Shown here: piece after piece, positions 26,001-34,142 of the stretch
Layout: each line of letters begins with the position of its first letter
How positions within the stretch are numbered: the stretch's first letter is position 1
Origin: Beijerinckia sp. 28-YEA-48
Lineage (GTDB): Bacteria > Pseudomonadota > Alphaproteobacteria > Rhizobiales > Beijerinckiaceae
Length of the DNA: 64,000 bases
Direction: 5' to 3'
Assembly (NCBI RefSeq): GCF_900104955.1
Contig: NZ_FNSI01000001.1
Coordinates: 4,312,001-4,376,000, forward strand
Notes under the pieces: model-generated
What the model saw: the letters and a program-made list of their open reading frames with translations, nothing else
What the model was told of the DNA's origin: nothing
Databases searched by the model: none
Program-made: the position numbers and the translations under genes

Positions 26001-26939
26001 ATGCGTTACGCGACCATCAAGACGAGCCACGGACTTCGCCCGGCCGTGCTTGTCGACGACGAGATCCTCGATATCGCCGCTGCGCAATCGTTGCTCGCGC
26101 CCGATGTTGCAGCGCCGCAAAGCCTGCTTGAAATCATTCAGGGTGGTAGCGAGGGCTATGATCTGGTCGCCAATCTTTTGCAGGCCGTGGGACCCAAGGG
26201 CGCGCAGTTGCGCTCCGCCGGTGTCTTGAAACCTTATGCAGGTGCGAAACTTGCCGCGCCACTGCCCAATCCCGGCATGGTGCTGTCGATCGGCGCCAAT
26301 TATCACGAGCATCTCAAGGAGATGAACACGCCGGCGCCCGCAACACCGATGTGCTTCTATAAGAGCGTCGCCAGCATCATCGGGACGGGCGAAAAGATCA
26401 TTCCGCCCAAGAGCAATCCCGACATGCTCGACTGGGAAGGCGAGTTCAGTGTCGTGATCGGCACGACCTGTCACGATGTCAGCATCGACGATGCGCTGAA
26501 ATATGTAGCCGGCTATACGATCGTCAACGATGTCTCGGCGCGCGACTGGGTGGCGCCGGCGCTGGTCGCCCAGGGCATGATGAATACGGTCGTCGCCTGG
26601 GAGCACAATATTCTCGGCAAACTGTTTCCGACCTTCTGTCCGATGGGGCCGGTGATCGTCACGGCCGACGAGATTGCCGATCCGCACAATCTCAATCTGG
26701 TGACGCGGCTGAACGGCACAGTGGTCCAATCGACCAATACGTCGGACCTGGTTTTCAACGTCGCCCAGATCATCTCCTATTACTCCCGCTTCCTGATCCT
26801 GCGGCCGGGCGACGTGATCACCACGGGATCGCCGAGCGGCGTCGGCTATGGTCGCAAGCCGCAGTTGTTCATGAAGTCCGGCGATGTGATCGAGGTTGAG
26901 GTTCAGAACATCGGCGTTCTCCGCAACACCATCGCCTGA
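26001..26939 (+). CDS. Fumarylacetoacetate hydrolase (FAH) family protein
   Basis: A 312-aa enzyme of the FAH superfamily, which includes fumarylpyruvate and acylpyruvate hydrolases and 2-oxohept-3-ene-dioate hydratase. The C-terminal domain from about residue 90 shows GANYHEHLKEM, LDWEGEFSVVIG (metal Glu/Asp), AGYTIVNDVSARDW and GDVITTGSPSGVGYGRKP. A ribosome-binding site GGGAGG precedes the ATG. It faces away from the reductase-VOC pair across an 88-bp divergent gap. Together the three genes could process ring-cleavage products, but the pathway is not determined. Confidence 0.9.
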   Translation: MRYATIKTSHGLRPAVLVDDEILDIAAAQSLLAPDVAAPQSLLEIIQGGSEGYDLVANLLQAVGPKGAQLRSAGVLKPYAGAKLAAPLPNPGMVLSIGANYHEHLKEMNTPAPATPMCFYKSVASIIGTGEKIIPPKSNPDMLDWEGEFSVVIGTTCHDVSIDDALKYVAGYTIVNDVSARDWVAPALVAQGMMNTVVAWEHNILGKLFPTFCPMGPVIVTADEIADPHNLNLVTRLNGTVVQSTNTSDLVFNVAQIISYYSRFLILRPGDVITTGSPSGVGYGRKPQLFMKSGDVIEVEVQNIGVLRNTIA

Positions 26940-27094
26940 CCGCTCGACGGCTAAGAGAACAGCCATACAGCCCTGCGCACGGCGGGGAGCGGCCATGCAC
27001 GCCTCTCCCGCGCCATCCCTGCTCTTGCCCCACCGTCCGATATGGTTTTTGTGGGCCACGAGCCCGCTTCGGGGCGGGATCGGGGTAAATTTAG

Positions 27095-27853
27095 ATGGAT
27101 TTTGACTCTCTACCCTCGATCTGGCTGCTGATGCTGGCTTTTCCCGCGGTCACCGCCGCTTATGCCATTTTCGCCATGGCCGGTTTCGGTGCCGTCTTCA
27201 TCTCCGCCCCAGCCCTAGCGCAGGTGATGCCTGTCGCGACCATCGTGCCAGTTCTGGCTCTGGTGGACTGCGGCGCCGCCGTGATCAACGGTCTGAAACT
27301 GGGTCGCAAGGTCGCGTTTAACGAGCTGAAATGGCTCATCCCGCTGATGGTCTGCGGCACACTGATCGGCGTTAAGGCGCTGCTCGTCATCCCGGCCAAG
27401 CCGATGATGTTCGCACTCGGCACTTTCGTCGTCTGCTATGCGCTTTATTCCTTGTTCGTGCCGCAGCGCGGCGGCGAGATCAGCCGCAAGTGGATCGTGC
27501 CTTTCGGCTTCTTCGGCGGCATTTTCAGCGGCATGTTTGGCAGCGGCGGCTTCGTCTACGCGATGTATCTGACGCGACGCCTGTTCGATCGCGACGCCAT
27601 CCGCGCCACCCAGGCGGCCCTGATCAGCCTGAGCTCGTTCACTCGTGTCGTGCTTTTCGCCATCGCCGGCATCTATAGCGACCTGCATACTTTGACGCTG
27701 GCGCTCGCCTGCGTGCCGGCGATGTTCCTGGGCACCTGGATCGGCCATCGCATTACGGTGTCGATGTCGCGCGAACAGTTTCTGCGGGCGATCTATTGCC
27801 TGCTGCTGATCTCCGGCAGCGCGCTGCTGCTGCGCGCCTGGTTCAGCGCTTAG
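27095..27853 (+). CDS. TSUP-family (TauE/SafE) membrane permease
   Basis: A 252-aa integral membrane protein with about eight hydrophobic segments. The internal repeat of the TauE/SafE family is recognisable: GFGAVFISAPALAQVMPVATIVPVLALVD in the first half and GFFGGIFSGMFGSGGFVYAMYL in the second. Family members export sulfite, sulfoacetate or other organic anions. It is downstream of the FAH gene and could be co-regulated with it. The proximity of an arylsulfotransferase-like gene 7 kb away makes a sulfonate or sulfite link only speculative. Confidence 0.9.
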   Translation: MDFDSLPSIWLLMLAFPAVTAAYAIFAMAGFGAVFISAPALAQVMPVATIVPVLALVDCGAAVINGLKLGRKVAFNELKWLIPLMVCGTLIGVKALLVIPAKPMMFALGTFVVCYALYSLFVPQRGGEISRKWIVPFGFFGGIFSGMFGSGGFVYAMYLTRRLFDRDAIRATQAALISLSSFTRVVLFAIAGIYSDLHTLTLALACVPAMFLGTWIGHRITVSMSREQFLRAIYCLLLISGSALLLRAWFSA

Positions 27854-27897
27854 AGCGTTTTGCAGTTTGACCTAGTCGACGGCCCGCTTTCTGACGG

Positions 27898-27926
27898 TTG
27901 ACATCAAATACACTCTATAGTGTACT
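27898..27926 (+). promoter_or_regulatory. Promoter with overlapping palindromic operator, CocE gene
   Basis: TTGACA at 27898-27903 is followed after 17 bp by TGTACT as a possible -10. The spacer contains the perfect palindrome TACACT-CTAT-AGTGTA (27909-27924). The same TTGACA plus TAYACT-N4-AGTGTA arrangement occurs upstream of the MFS gene at 30.9 kb, suggesting repression by one regulator. Confidence 0.55.
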
Positions 27927-27950
27927 TTTGATGTTCCAGGGAGGGACCGA

Positions 27951-29540
27951 ATGACCATTCAGCGTGATCTTTTTGTCGAGATGAGCGACGGCGTGAAGCT
28001 CGCCGTCCGCCTGCATATACCCGCAGGCGCGGGCCCGTTCCCGACCTTGTTCGGCGTTTCGCCTTATCGCTTCGACAACGACGACCTGCCGGACACCAAG
28101 CGTTTCCTGTGGCGCGAGACCGGGCCGATCCATTGGTATCTCGAACAGGGCTATGCCTATGTCCGCCTCGACGTGCGCGGCTCGGGCCGCTCGGGCGGGG
28201 ACTATGGCTTCTTCAACACGCGCGAGCGACGCGACCTCTATGAAGTGATCGAATGGATCGCGGCGCAGCCCTGGTGCAGCGGCAAGGTCGGCGGCATTGG
28301 CGAATCCTACTACGGCACGTCGCAATGGTTCATGGCGGCGGAGAAGCCGCCGCATCTGGCCTGCATCGCGCCCTATGACGGCCATATCGATCTCTATAAC
28401 GGCTGGGCCTATACGGGTGGCATTCCCAGCGAGTTCATGTCGCTGTGGTGGAACAACACGGTGCGGCCGATCAATCGCAATCCGGCGCAGGGCGAGAGCC
28501 GCCATATTCCTTATGATCTCTCCTACGAGATTGGCCTGCATCCAACCTATGACGACTTCTGGAAGGAGCGCGAGCTGCGCTCAAAGCTCGCTGATGTCTC
28601 CATTCCGATCTATTCCATCGGCGTCTGGGCCAAGATGGATCTGCATCTGGGGGGCAATATCGCCGGCTGGGATCTGGTCAAAGGACCGAAATGGCTGATG
28701 ATCACCGGCGCGCCGAATGCCTTCGAGGCCTGCGCCGAGTTCGAGACGCCAGCCTTCCATGAAAAGATTCTGCTGCCCTTCTACGATCGCTATCTAAAGG
28801 GGATCGAGAACGGTTTCGAAAACAAGCCGGCGGTCGAAACCTTCGTCAGGGGCAAAGGCACGCTGCGCGCATCAACTGCCTGGCCGCCAAGCGACGTCAG
28901 CGAACGGGTCTTCTATCTCGGTGATCAACCCAGCGGCACGGTTCAATCTTTGAACGATGGCAGCCTTGCTGGATCACCGCCCGCGCAGGGCGGCGCGACC
29001 TCCTATGATTATCCGCGCGCCGATTGGGCGATCGGTGTCGCCACGCTCGATGCCAAAGGCCCCGATCCGCTGCGCGAAATTCTGACTTTCACCTCAGCCC
29101 CGCTTGAGCGCGATATCGAGATCGCCGGTCCCTGCGAGCTTGTCGTCTATCTCTCCTCGACAGCCAAGGAGGCCGATCTCATCGTCCGGCTCAGCGACGC
29201 GCCGGATGGCGGGCGCGCCAATGTCATCACCAAGGGCTGGCTACGGGCGTCGCACCGGCAGACGGACAAGACGCTAGACCGTCCTCGCGCGCCAGCGCCC
29301 GATCACCGCCGGGAAGTGCCGCTTGCACCCAATGAGATCGTCGAATGCCGGGTGCCGCTGATGCATGCCGGCTATCTGGCGAAAGCCGGTTCACGCTTAC
29401 GGCTCGAAATCGCCAATGGCGATTCCCTGATCACCGATCCGATTTTCTCGCATGCCTATACGCCCGACCGGGTCGGCCGCGACACCATCCATCATACATC
29501 AGCCCATCCGACCCGGCTGCTGTTGTCGGTGCTCGAATAG
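27951..29540 (+). CDS. CocE/NonD-family alpha/beta hydrolase
   Basis: A 529-aa serine hydrolase of the X-Pro dipeptidyl-peptidase/cocaine esterase superfamily. The N-terminal catalytic domain shows VRLDVRGSGRSGGDYGFF and the nucleophile elbow GGIGESYYGTSQWF. A C-terminal jelly-roll (from about residue 330) follows with ELVVYLSSTAKEADLIVRLSD and RLRLEIANGDS. It has no signal peptide. The ribosome-binding site AGGGAGG is strong. Paired with the MFS carrier gene downstream by the shared operator, it may hydrolyse an imported ester, amide or peptide-like substrate. Confidence 0.92.
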   Translation: MTIQRDLFVEMSDGVKLAVRLHIPAGAGPFPTLFGVSPYRFDNDDLPDTKRFLWRETGPIHWYLEQGYAYVRLDVRGSGRSGGDYGFFNTRERRDLYEVIEWIAAQPWCSGKVGGIGESYYGTSQWFMAAEKPPHLACIAPYDGHIDLYNGWAYTGGIPSEFMSLWWNNTVRPINRNPAQGESRHIPYDLSYEIGLHPTYDDFWKERELRSKLADVSIPIYSIGVWAKMDLHLGGNIAGWDLVKGPKWLMITGAPNAFEACAEFETPAFHEKILLPFYDRYLKGIENGFENKPAVETFVRGKGTLRASTAWPPSDVSERVFYLGDQPSGTVQSLNDGSLAGSPPAQGGATSYDYPRADWAIGVATLDAKGPDPLREILTFTSAPLERDIEIAGPCELVVYLSSTAKEADLIVRLSDAPDGGRANVITKGWLRASHRQTDKTLDRPRAPAPDHRREVPLAPNEIVECRVPLMHAGYLAKAGSRLRLEIANGDSLITDPIFSHAYTPDRVGRDTIHHTSAHPTRLLLSVLE

Positions 29541-29570
29541 ACGGGATGAAGATGCGATGACATGAAGGCC

Positions 29571-29606
29571 CGGTTCTGATTGAAACAGAACCGAGCCGTC
29601 GCTTTT
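29571..29606 (+). terminator. Hairpin terminator between convergent CocE and MFS genes
   Basis: CGGTTCTG and CAGAACCG form a perfect 8-bp stem with a 7-nt loop (29571-29593), followed on the plus strand by GCTTTTC about 8 bp later. The convergent position between two stop codons supports a terminator role. Confidence 0.55.
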
Positions 29607-29620
29607 CTGAGTGCGTTAAT

Positions 29621-30853
29621 TTAGTGGGCGCCGCGCTGGTAACGATACGGCCCCATCATCATAAACAGAGCGATGCAAGCGAGGCAGACCGCAGCGAGGA
29701 CGTACATCGTCAGCGAATAGCTGCCGGTCGCCTCGCGGCTCATGCCAGCCAGAAAAATCCCCGTAGCGCCGGCGAATTGAAACACGGCGAAAATCGCACC
29801 GTAAATTTTGCCTAGCGATTTGCGGCCATGATAGCGCGGGATGATATAGCTCAGCACGTCGAACTCGGCGCCGACGATTAGGCCAGCGAGAGCCGCGCCG
29901 ACAATCGCCATCGGCAAGCTCGGCCCCTGGGCATAGAGCAGGGCCGTGATGAAACCGCCGATCAAAAAGAACGCCATGACGATCGACGCTTGCACATGAT
30001 CGAGCAGCCAGCCCGTCCCCAGCCGGGCGACGATCAAGGCAATGCCGAAAGCCGATGGAATGGCCGTGGCGGTCGCTGCCGGAATGCCGGCGTCGAGAAA
30101 GATGCGAACCTGATGGACGACCGTCGTGCTGCTGAAAAGGCCGAGCAGAAAGAAGGCAGCGACAGCGATCAGGAACGGCCGTGTCTTCGCCGCCTCCCAG
30201 AACTCCTGCCCTTCCCCGATCGCCGCCGCGACGTCGCGGGTCGGCTCGACCAGGAAAAAATAGACCACCGGCCACACCAGCAGGGCGAGGACGCCCAGCC
30301 CGAGAAAGGCTTCGCGCCAGCCATAGGCGCCGATCAACGTGGCGACGATCACCGGCGTCAAGGCCACTCCGACGCCGATGCCCGCATTGGCGACACCCAG
30401 TGCCAGGCCGAGGTTTTTATCGAACCAGCCGGCCGTCGCGCGCAGATAGGAAATCGGCCAGCAGCCTAATCCGCAAATCGAGATCCCCACCCAGGCGGCA
30501 TAGAAAACCATCAGACTGTTGGGCAGGAAATACATCGAAGCGAGCGAAGCCGCGAACAGCGGAATGCTGATCAGGATCAGCCGGCGGCTGCCGTATTTGT
30601 CGACGAGCGCCCCCTGGATCGGCGACAGGATCATGATCATGATCGTGATGATCGAAGCGCCGATGGCGATATCGGGAATGCGCCAGCCAAACTCCTGTTG
30701 CAGCGGCGCCATGAAGGCGGCGAAAGCCAGGACCGTCAGCGAACTGGCGCCGAAGGTCAGGCCAAACATCGATGCTAAAGTCGTCGACCAACCAGCATTG
30801 CCGCTGCCGGTCCTCACGGCATGCGCCGCCATAGATTGCGGAATCTGAGTCAT
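29621..30853 (-). CDS. MFS transporter
   Basis: A 410-aa major facilitator with 12 predicted helices. The loop 2-3 signature appears as GALVDKYGSRRLILISI, and helix 4-5 shows WFDKNLGLALGVANAGIGVG, typical of the monocarboxylate/oxalate-formate (OFA/MCT-like) MFS branch. The central loop is EPTRDVAAAIGEGQEF. It probably imports a small organic acid. A promoter with the same operator palindrome as the CocE hydrolase gene lies about 50-80 bp upstream of the start, so hydrolase and carrier are likely induced together. Confidence 0.9.
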   Translation of the reverse strand: MTQIPQSMAAHAVRTGSGNAGWSTTLASMFGLTFGASSLTVLAFAAFMAPLQQEFGWRIPDIAIGASIITIMIMILSPIQGALVDKYGSRRLILISIPLFAASLASMYFLPNSLMVFYAAWVGISICGLGCWPISYLRATAGWFDKNLGLALGVANAGIGVGVALTPVIVATLIGAYGWREAFLGLGVLALLVWPVVYFFLVEPTRDVAAAIGEGQEFWEAAKTRPFLIAVAAFFLLGLFSSTTVVHQVRIFLDAGIPAATATAIPSAFGIALIVARLGTGWLLDHVQASIVMAFFLIGGFITALLYAQGPSLPMAIVGAALAGLIVGAEFDVLSYIIPRYHGRKSLGKIYGAIFAVFQFAGATGIFLAGMSREATGSYSLTMYVLAAVCLACIALFMMMGPYRYQRGAH

Positions 30854-30900
30854 CGTTCCCTCCCTTAGCCAATGCCCCTCCGCACTGGCCCCCTCAAAAG

Positions 30901-30929
30901 GATACTAATCAGTGTAGTTTATCTGTCAA
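30901..30929 (-). promoter_or_regulatory. Promoter with operator palindrome, MFS gene
   Basis: Read on the minus strand, TTGACA (30929-30924) is followed by GATAAAC, then TACACT-GATT-AGTATC (30916-30901). The core matches the CocE promoter palindrome TACACT-N4-AGTGTA in 10 of 12 arm positions and sits at nearly the same distance from the -35 hexamer. Confidence 0.5.
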
Positions 30930-31241
30930 CGGGAGGCGCGAGCGATCGAACCAATTCAGGCGAACGGCGTTAGGCCTTGCAGACGCGCCAGGCGCGACAC
31001 CGAACGGGAACGGACAAAGGGGAGCGTAACGGATCACCGCAGCTTCGAGCCCAGCCGAAGTTCCGCGGTCATAACATCCACCTAAGATGCGTGGATGTTT
31101 TTCGCACTCGTAATTTTGTATTCACCAATCGTTGCAGAACCCGTGCGTAATTACTGAGCAGCGATTGACTTTTACAACCTGGAGTTCCAGTGCAGTGGTC
31201 CACACACGGCGGGATTCTTTTAGGCCACGTCGAACGTGTTT
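30930..31241. other. Intergenic stretch without recognisable gene
   Basis: About 310 bp between the MFS promoter and the tRNA-like element. Possible frames are short, overlap each other and show no family pattern. A lone TTGACT occurs near 31167, but no convincing -10 follows. Confidence 0.4.
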
Positions 31242-31318
31242 GCTGGGTTAGCTTAACTGGTAAAGCCACCAGACGTATCTGGTGAGATGATAGGTTCAAG
31301 TCCCTTCACCCAGCTCCA
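31242..31318 (+). tRNA. tRNA-like sequence, aberrant or pseudo-tRNA
   Basis: A 77-nt sequence has several tRNA features: a perfect 7-bp acceptor stem GCTGGGT/ACCCAGC, discriminator T with encoded CCA, a D-stem GCTT/AAGC with a GG-containing D-loop, and a canonical T-loop TTCAAGT. However, the anticodon stem CACCA/TGGTG closes an 8-nt loop (GACGTATC) without U33, and the T-stem has two mismatches plus an extra C. No anticodon can be assigned with confidence; CGT (Thr) is one reading. It may be a decayed tRNA gene or a tRNA mimic. Confidence 0.45.
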
Positions 31319-31386
31319 TTCCTCATAGCTATATTTAGAGGACGTCGGATTTTTCTTATTTCTCCGACCTTTAGCATGACCAACCG

Positions 31387-31427
31387 TTGACGCTACTCTC
31401 TTGTTAACGTTAATGTAGTGTTAACAA
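31387..31427 (+). promoter_or_regulatory. Promoter and inverted-repeat operator for the 31459 gene
   Basis: TTGACG at 31387-31392 and TAATGT at 31411-31416 form a plausible promoter with 18-bp spacing. TTGTTAAC (31401-31408) and GTTAACAA (31420-31427) are a perfect 8-bp inverted repeat with an 11-bp spacer overlapping the -10. A repressor site is inferred. Confidence 0.45.
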
Positions 31428-31458
31428 TGGCATTCATCTCTGGGGCAGTAGTAGCGCT

Positions 31459-32358
31459 ATGTCGTATGAAACAACGGCGTCTGTGTCTGAATCTGTACAT
31501 GAAACTGTCGATAGGAACGTAGCCCTACCGCAACCGCCGCGACCTGTTCCAGCGATTGCTCCAGCTGGTGCTCCCGCTCTTGTCCCAGTTCCTGCCCCGC
31601 CTAAGAACAACCGCTTCTTCCCACGCCAAATCACCGCCGAGCTGGTGTTGAAAGCGTTCAACACGCGCGCCTTCAAGCGCGAGAAGCCGGACAATCCTGA
31701 TCTCATGCTTGGCATTATTCAGGAGGCCTTGACCAAAGGCGCGCCGGTGCCCTTCGTCGTCTATTGGGGCAAGGGGCCGCGCCCGTTCTTTGGCACGCCG
31801 GAATTGAATTGCCTCGACTATATGAATTCGATGATGGAGCGCATCCGGCAGATTTATCCCGCCGGCGTCGACGTCACCTTGATCTTCACGGATACCCACG
31901 CCGCGCTGAACGGCCATAAGCACGAAGCCATCACGTCCTATTTCGGCGAACTCACGGCCAATGCCGCAGCAAGAGGCTTCAAGACCCGGCTGCTCAGCGA
32001 GTTGATCGCCGAGATCGATCTGCCGTTGCAGGCGGATGCGGCGCAAGCCGTCGTGCCCAGCTATCTGATGACCACCTTGCGCGACTGCGCCGCCAAATGG
32101 TTCCGTGGCGAAGGCACCGTCGAGGAAGGCGCCACGCGCTATTACCAGGCCAATATGATCGAGCGGAAAGTGGTCGAACTGATCTATCCGCGCTGTATAT
32201 TCGTGAGCTTCAACGGCAGCGAGATGCGCGACATCTTTCCCGAGCATCTTCCCGTTTTTTACATGTTCTCGATCCGCCACGGCGTCAGCGACAAGCCCTG
32301 GTTCCTCCCTTCGGAGCCTATCCCCGCGACCGGACAAGGCGGCATAGTGATGGGCTGA
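31459..32358 (+). CDS. Uncharacterised protein ahead of pxpBC, possible remote isocyanide-synthase-like fold
   Basis: Not firmly recognised. The 299-aa protein starts with a Pro/Ala-rich segment (residues 20-50). It then has PVPFVVYWGKGPRPFFGTPE, IRQIYPAGVDVTLIFTDTHAALNGHKHEAITSYFGEL and a C-terminal LPVFYMFSIRHGVSDKPWFLP. The order and spacing of the first blocks recall DIT1/PvcA isocyanide synthases (PFVLPAFPxKSP..., YPPGA...ICSDGRVF...), but identity is low and this is from memory. The start is an ATG preceded by GGGGCAGTAGTAGCGCT, which is a weak ribosome-binding site. It lies 23 bp ahead of pxpB and probably shares its operon, where pxpA would often be. Confidence 0.6.
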   Translation: MSYETTASVSESVHETVDRNVALPQPPRPVPAIAPAGAPALVPVPAPPKNNRFFPRQITAELVLKAFNTRAFKREKPDNPDLMLGIIQEALTKGAPVPFVVYWGKGPRPFFGTPELNCLDYMNSMMERIRQIYPAGVDVTLIFTDTHAALNGHKHEAITSYFGELTANAAARGFKTRLLSELIAEIDLPLQADAAQAVVPSYLMTTLRDCAAKWFRGEGTVEEGATRYYQANMIERKVVELIYPRCIFVSFNGSEMRDIFPEHLPVFYMFSIRHGVSDKPWFLPSEPIPATGQGGIVMG

Positions 32359-32381
32359 GACGACCGGTGAAAGGGCAGTTC

Positions 32382-33089
32382 ATGGCCGACTATAAGGTGA
32401 TGTCGGCTGGAGATACCGCACTGGTGGTTGATTTCGGCAACCGTATCGAACAACGCATCAGTGAACGGGTCGTCGCCCTAGGGCAGAGCTTGAGCGAACA
32501 GAAGATTCGCGGCATCTCCGAAATCGTCCCGACGATCCGCTCGCTCATCATCTATTACGAACCGCTGATCGCTTCGTCGGGCGCCCTACAAGCCTTGATC
32601 GACGCCACCATGTCGGGGCTTCTGGTCCAGGAAAGCTCCGGCCGGCTGTGGCAAGTGCCCATCTGCTATGATCCCGCGCTGGCGCTCGACCTGACCTATG
32701 TGGCGGACACTTGCGGCATGTCTCCCGCCGAGGTCGTCGATCTGCACAGCAGCATCAAGTATCATGTCTATATGCTGGGCTTTCTGCCTGGCCTCGCCTA
32801 TCTGGGCGACTTGCCCGACGCATTGGCCTTGCCGCGCCGCGAGAGCCCGCGCCTCAAAGTGCCCGCCGGATCGGTGGGGATCGGCGGCAAGATGACCTGC
32901 ATCTATCCGATGGAGACGCCATGCGGCTGGCATCTCATCGGCCAATCGCCTGCGGCGCTCTGGGCCCAGGATGGCCATGCCGATGCGCTGCTCTCGGCCG
33001 GCGACAAAGTGCAACTGCAACCCATCTCGCTGCGCGAGTTCGAGCATTTACGAGCGAGCGGCAGCGCGCCAATCCCCATCTTGTCATGA
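32382..33089 (+). CDS. pxpB: 5-oxoprolinase subunit PxpB (KipI-like)
   Basis: A 235-aa member of the KipI/allophanate-hydrolase subunit 1 family. With PxpC and PxpA it makes the ATP-dependent 5-oxoprolinase that opens 5-oxoproline to glutamate. Motifs: GDTALVVDFGNRIE near the N-terminus, then YKVYMLGFLPGLAYLGDLP-type sequence, PRRESPRLKVPAGSVGIGG and PCGWHLIGQSP. The start at 32382 lies in a frame that runs further upstream through the previous gene in another phase; AAAGGG precedes the ATG. It overlaps pxpC by ATGA. pxpA is not adjacent, so the assembled activity is uncertain. Confidence 0.9.
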   Translation: MADYKVMSAGDTALVVDFGNRIEQRISERVVALGQSLSEQKIRGISEIVPTIRSLIIYYEPLIASSGALQALIDATMSGLLVQESSGRLWQVPICYDPALALDLTYVADTCGMSPAEVVDLHSSIKYHVYMLGFLPGLAYLGDLPDALALPRRESPRLKVPAGSVGIGGKMTCIYPMETPCGWHLIGQSPAALWAQDGHADALLSAGDKVQLQPISLREFEHLRASGSAPIPILS

Positions 33090-34129
33090 CGGCGGCGCTC
33101 GCCATCCTCGAGCCGGGTCTACAGACCACTGTCCAAGACCTGGGAAGGCCTGGCTTCCAACATCTCGGTGTTGCCGTCGGCGGCGCACTGGACCCGTTGA
33201 GCTTTCGCGCCGCCAATGTCCTGGTCGGCAATGCACCTGAAGTCGGCGCGCTTGAAGTGGCCTATCTCGGCCCGAAACTACGTGTGGAGGCCGACAGCCT
33301 GCGCTTTGCCTGCGCCGGCGCCAACGTCTCCGTCGAAGTCTTCCCGGATGAGACAGCCCGAACCGGCACCTCGGTTGGCACATTGCGCAGTTTTAGCGCC
33401 CGGCGCGGTGACATCATCCGCATCGGCGCGCTGCAGGATTCCGCCGTCGCCTATATCGCGGTGGAAGGCGGCTTTGCGCTGCGACCCGTCTTCGGCAGCG
33501 TTTCGACCTATATTCGTGGCGGCATGGGTGGCTGGCATGGCCGCGCCCTGATGGCCGGCGACCTGCTGCCGTTGCAACGACAAAGCGCCAGCGAGCGTGG
33601 CGAATATCAGATGAGCGAACTGGATCTCAGTTTGCCGCCACGCTTTCGCGTCATCGTCGGGCCGCAGTCCGACTATTTCTCCGATGCGGCGCTGCGCCAA
33701 CTGTTCGAGGGGCAATATACCGTCAGGCCCGATTCAAACCGGATGGGCATGCGCCTGTCCGGCCCGAAACTCGAACATGCGCAGGGCTTCAATATTATTT
33801 CCGATGCGATCGCACCGGGGTCCATCCAGGTTCCAGGCGATGGCCAGCCGATCATCCTGATGGTCGACCGGCAAACGACCGGCGGCTACCCGAAGATCGC
33901 CACAGTAATTTCAGCCGATCTTCCGGCACTCGGACGGGTGCGCCTGGGCAGCAGTGTCGCCTTTGCGGAAGTCACCCTTGAGGAGGCGAGCCGGCTGCGC
34001 CGCCTGTTCCTCGATGAGATCGAATCCCTGCCCCGTCGTCTCTCTCCCTACCAGCCTGGCGACATCGCCAGCCGATTGTTCGGCGTGAACCTGATCAGCG
34101 GCGTTGTCGACGCCTCGCTTCCGGCATAG
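33086..34129 (+). CDS. pxpC: 5-oxoprolinase subunit PxpC (KipA-like)
   Basis: A 347-aa protein of the KipA/allophanate-hydrolase subunit 2 family, also annotated as biotin-dependent carboxyltransferase-like. Typical blocks: LEPGLQTTVQDLGRPGFQHLGVAVGGALDPLSFRAANVLVGN, GAALEVAYLGP-like strand, FGSVSTYIRGGMGGWHGRAL, YTVRPDSNRMGMRLSGP, and ISDAIAPGSIQVPGDGQPIILMVDRQTTGGYPKIATV. Its start overlaps the pxpB stop by 4 bp, so the two are translationally coupled as usual. The DMT transporter gene follows 13 bp later. Confidence 0.91.
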   Translation: MTAALAILEPGLQTTVQDLGRPGFQHLGVAVGGALDPLSFRAANVLVGNAPEVGALEVAYLGPKLRVEADSLRFACAGANVSVEVFPDETARTGTSVGTLRSFSARRGDIIRIGALQDSAVAYIAVEGGFALRPVFGSVSTYIRGGMGGWHGRALMAGDLLPLQRQSASERGEYQMSELDLSLPPRFRVIVGPQSDYFSDAALRQLFEGQYTVRPDSNRMGMRLSGPKLEHAQGFNIISDAIAPGSIQVPGDGQPIILMVDRQTTGGYPKIATVISADLPALGRVRLGSSVAFAEVTLEEASRLRRLFLDEIESLPRRLSPYQPGDIASRLFGVNLISGVVDASLPA

Positions 34130-34142
34130 ACCCTGGACCACC

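Noticed and set aside
25043..26131. 362-aa plus-strand frame opposite the 2Fe-2S reductase
   Set aside because: Antisense to a reductase with intact cofactor motifs; the composition is typical of a shadow frame.
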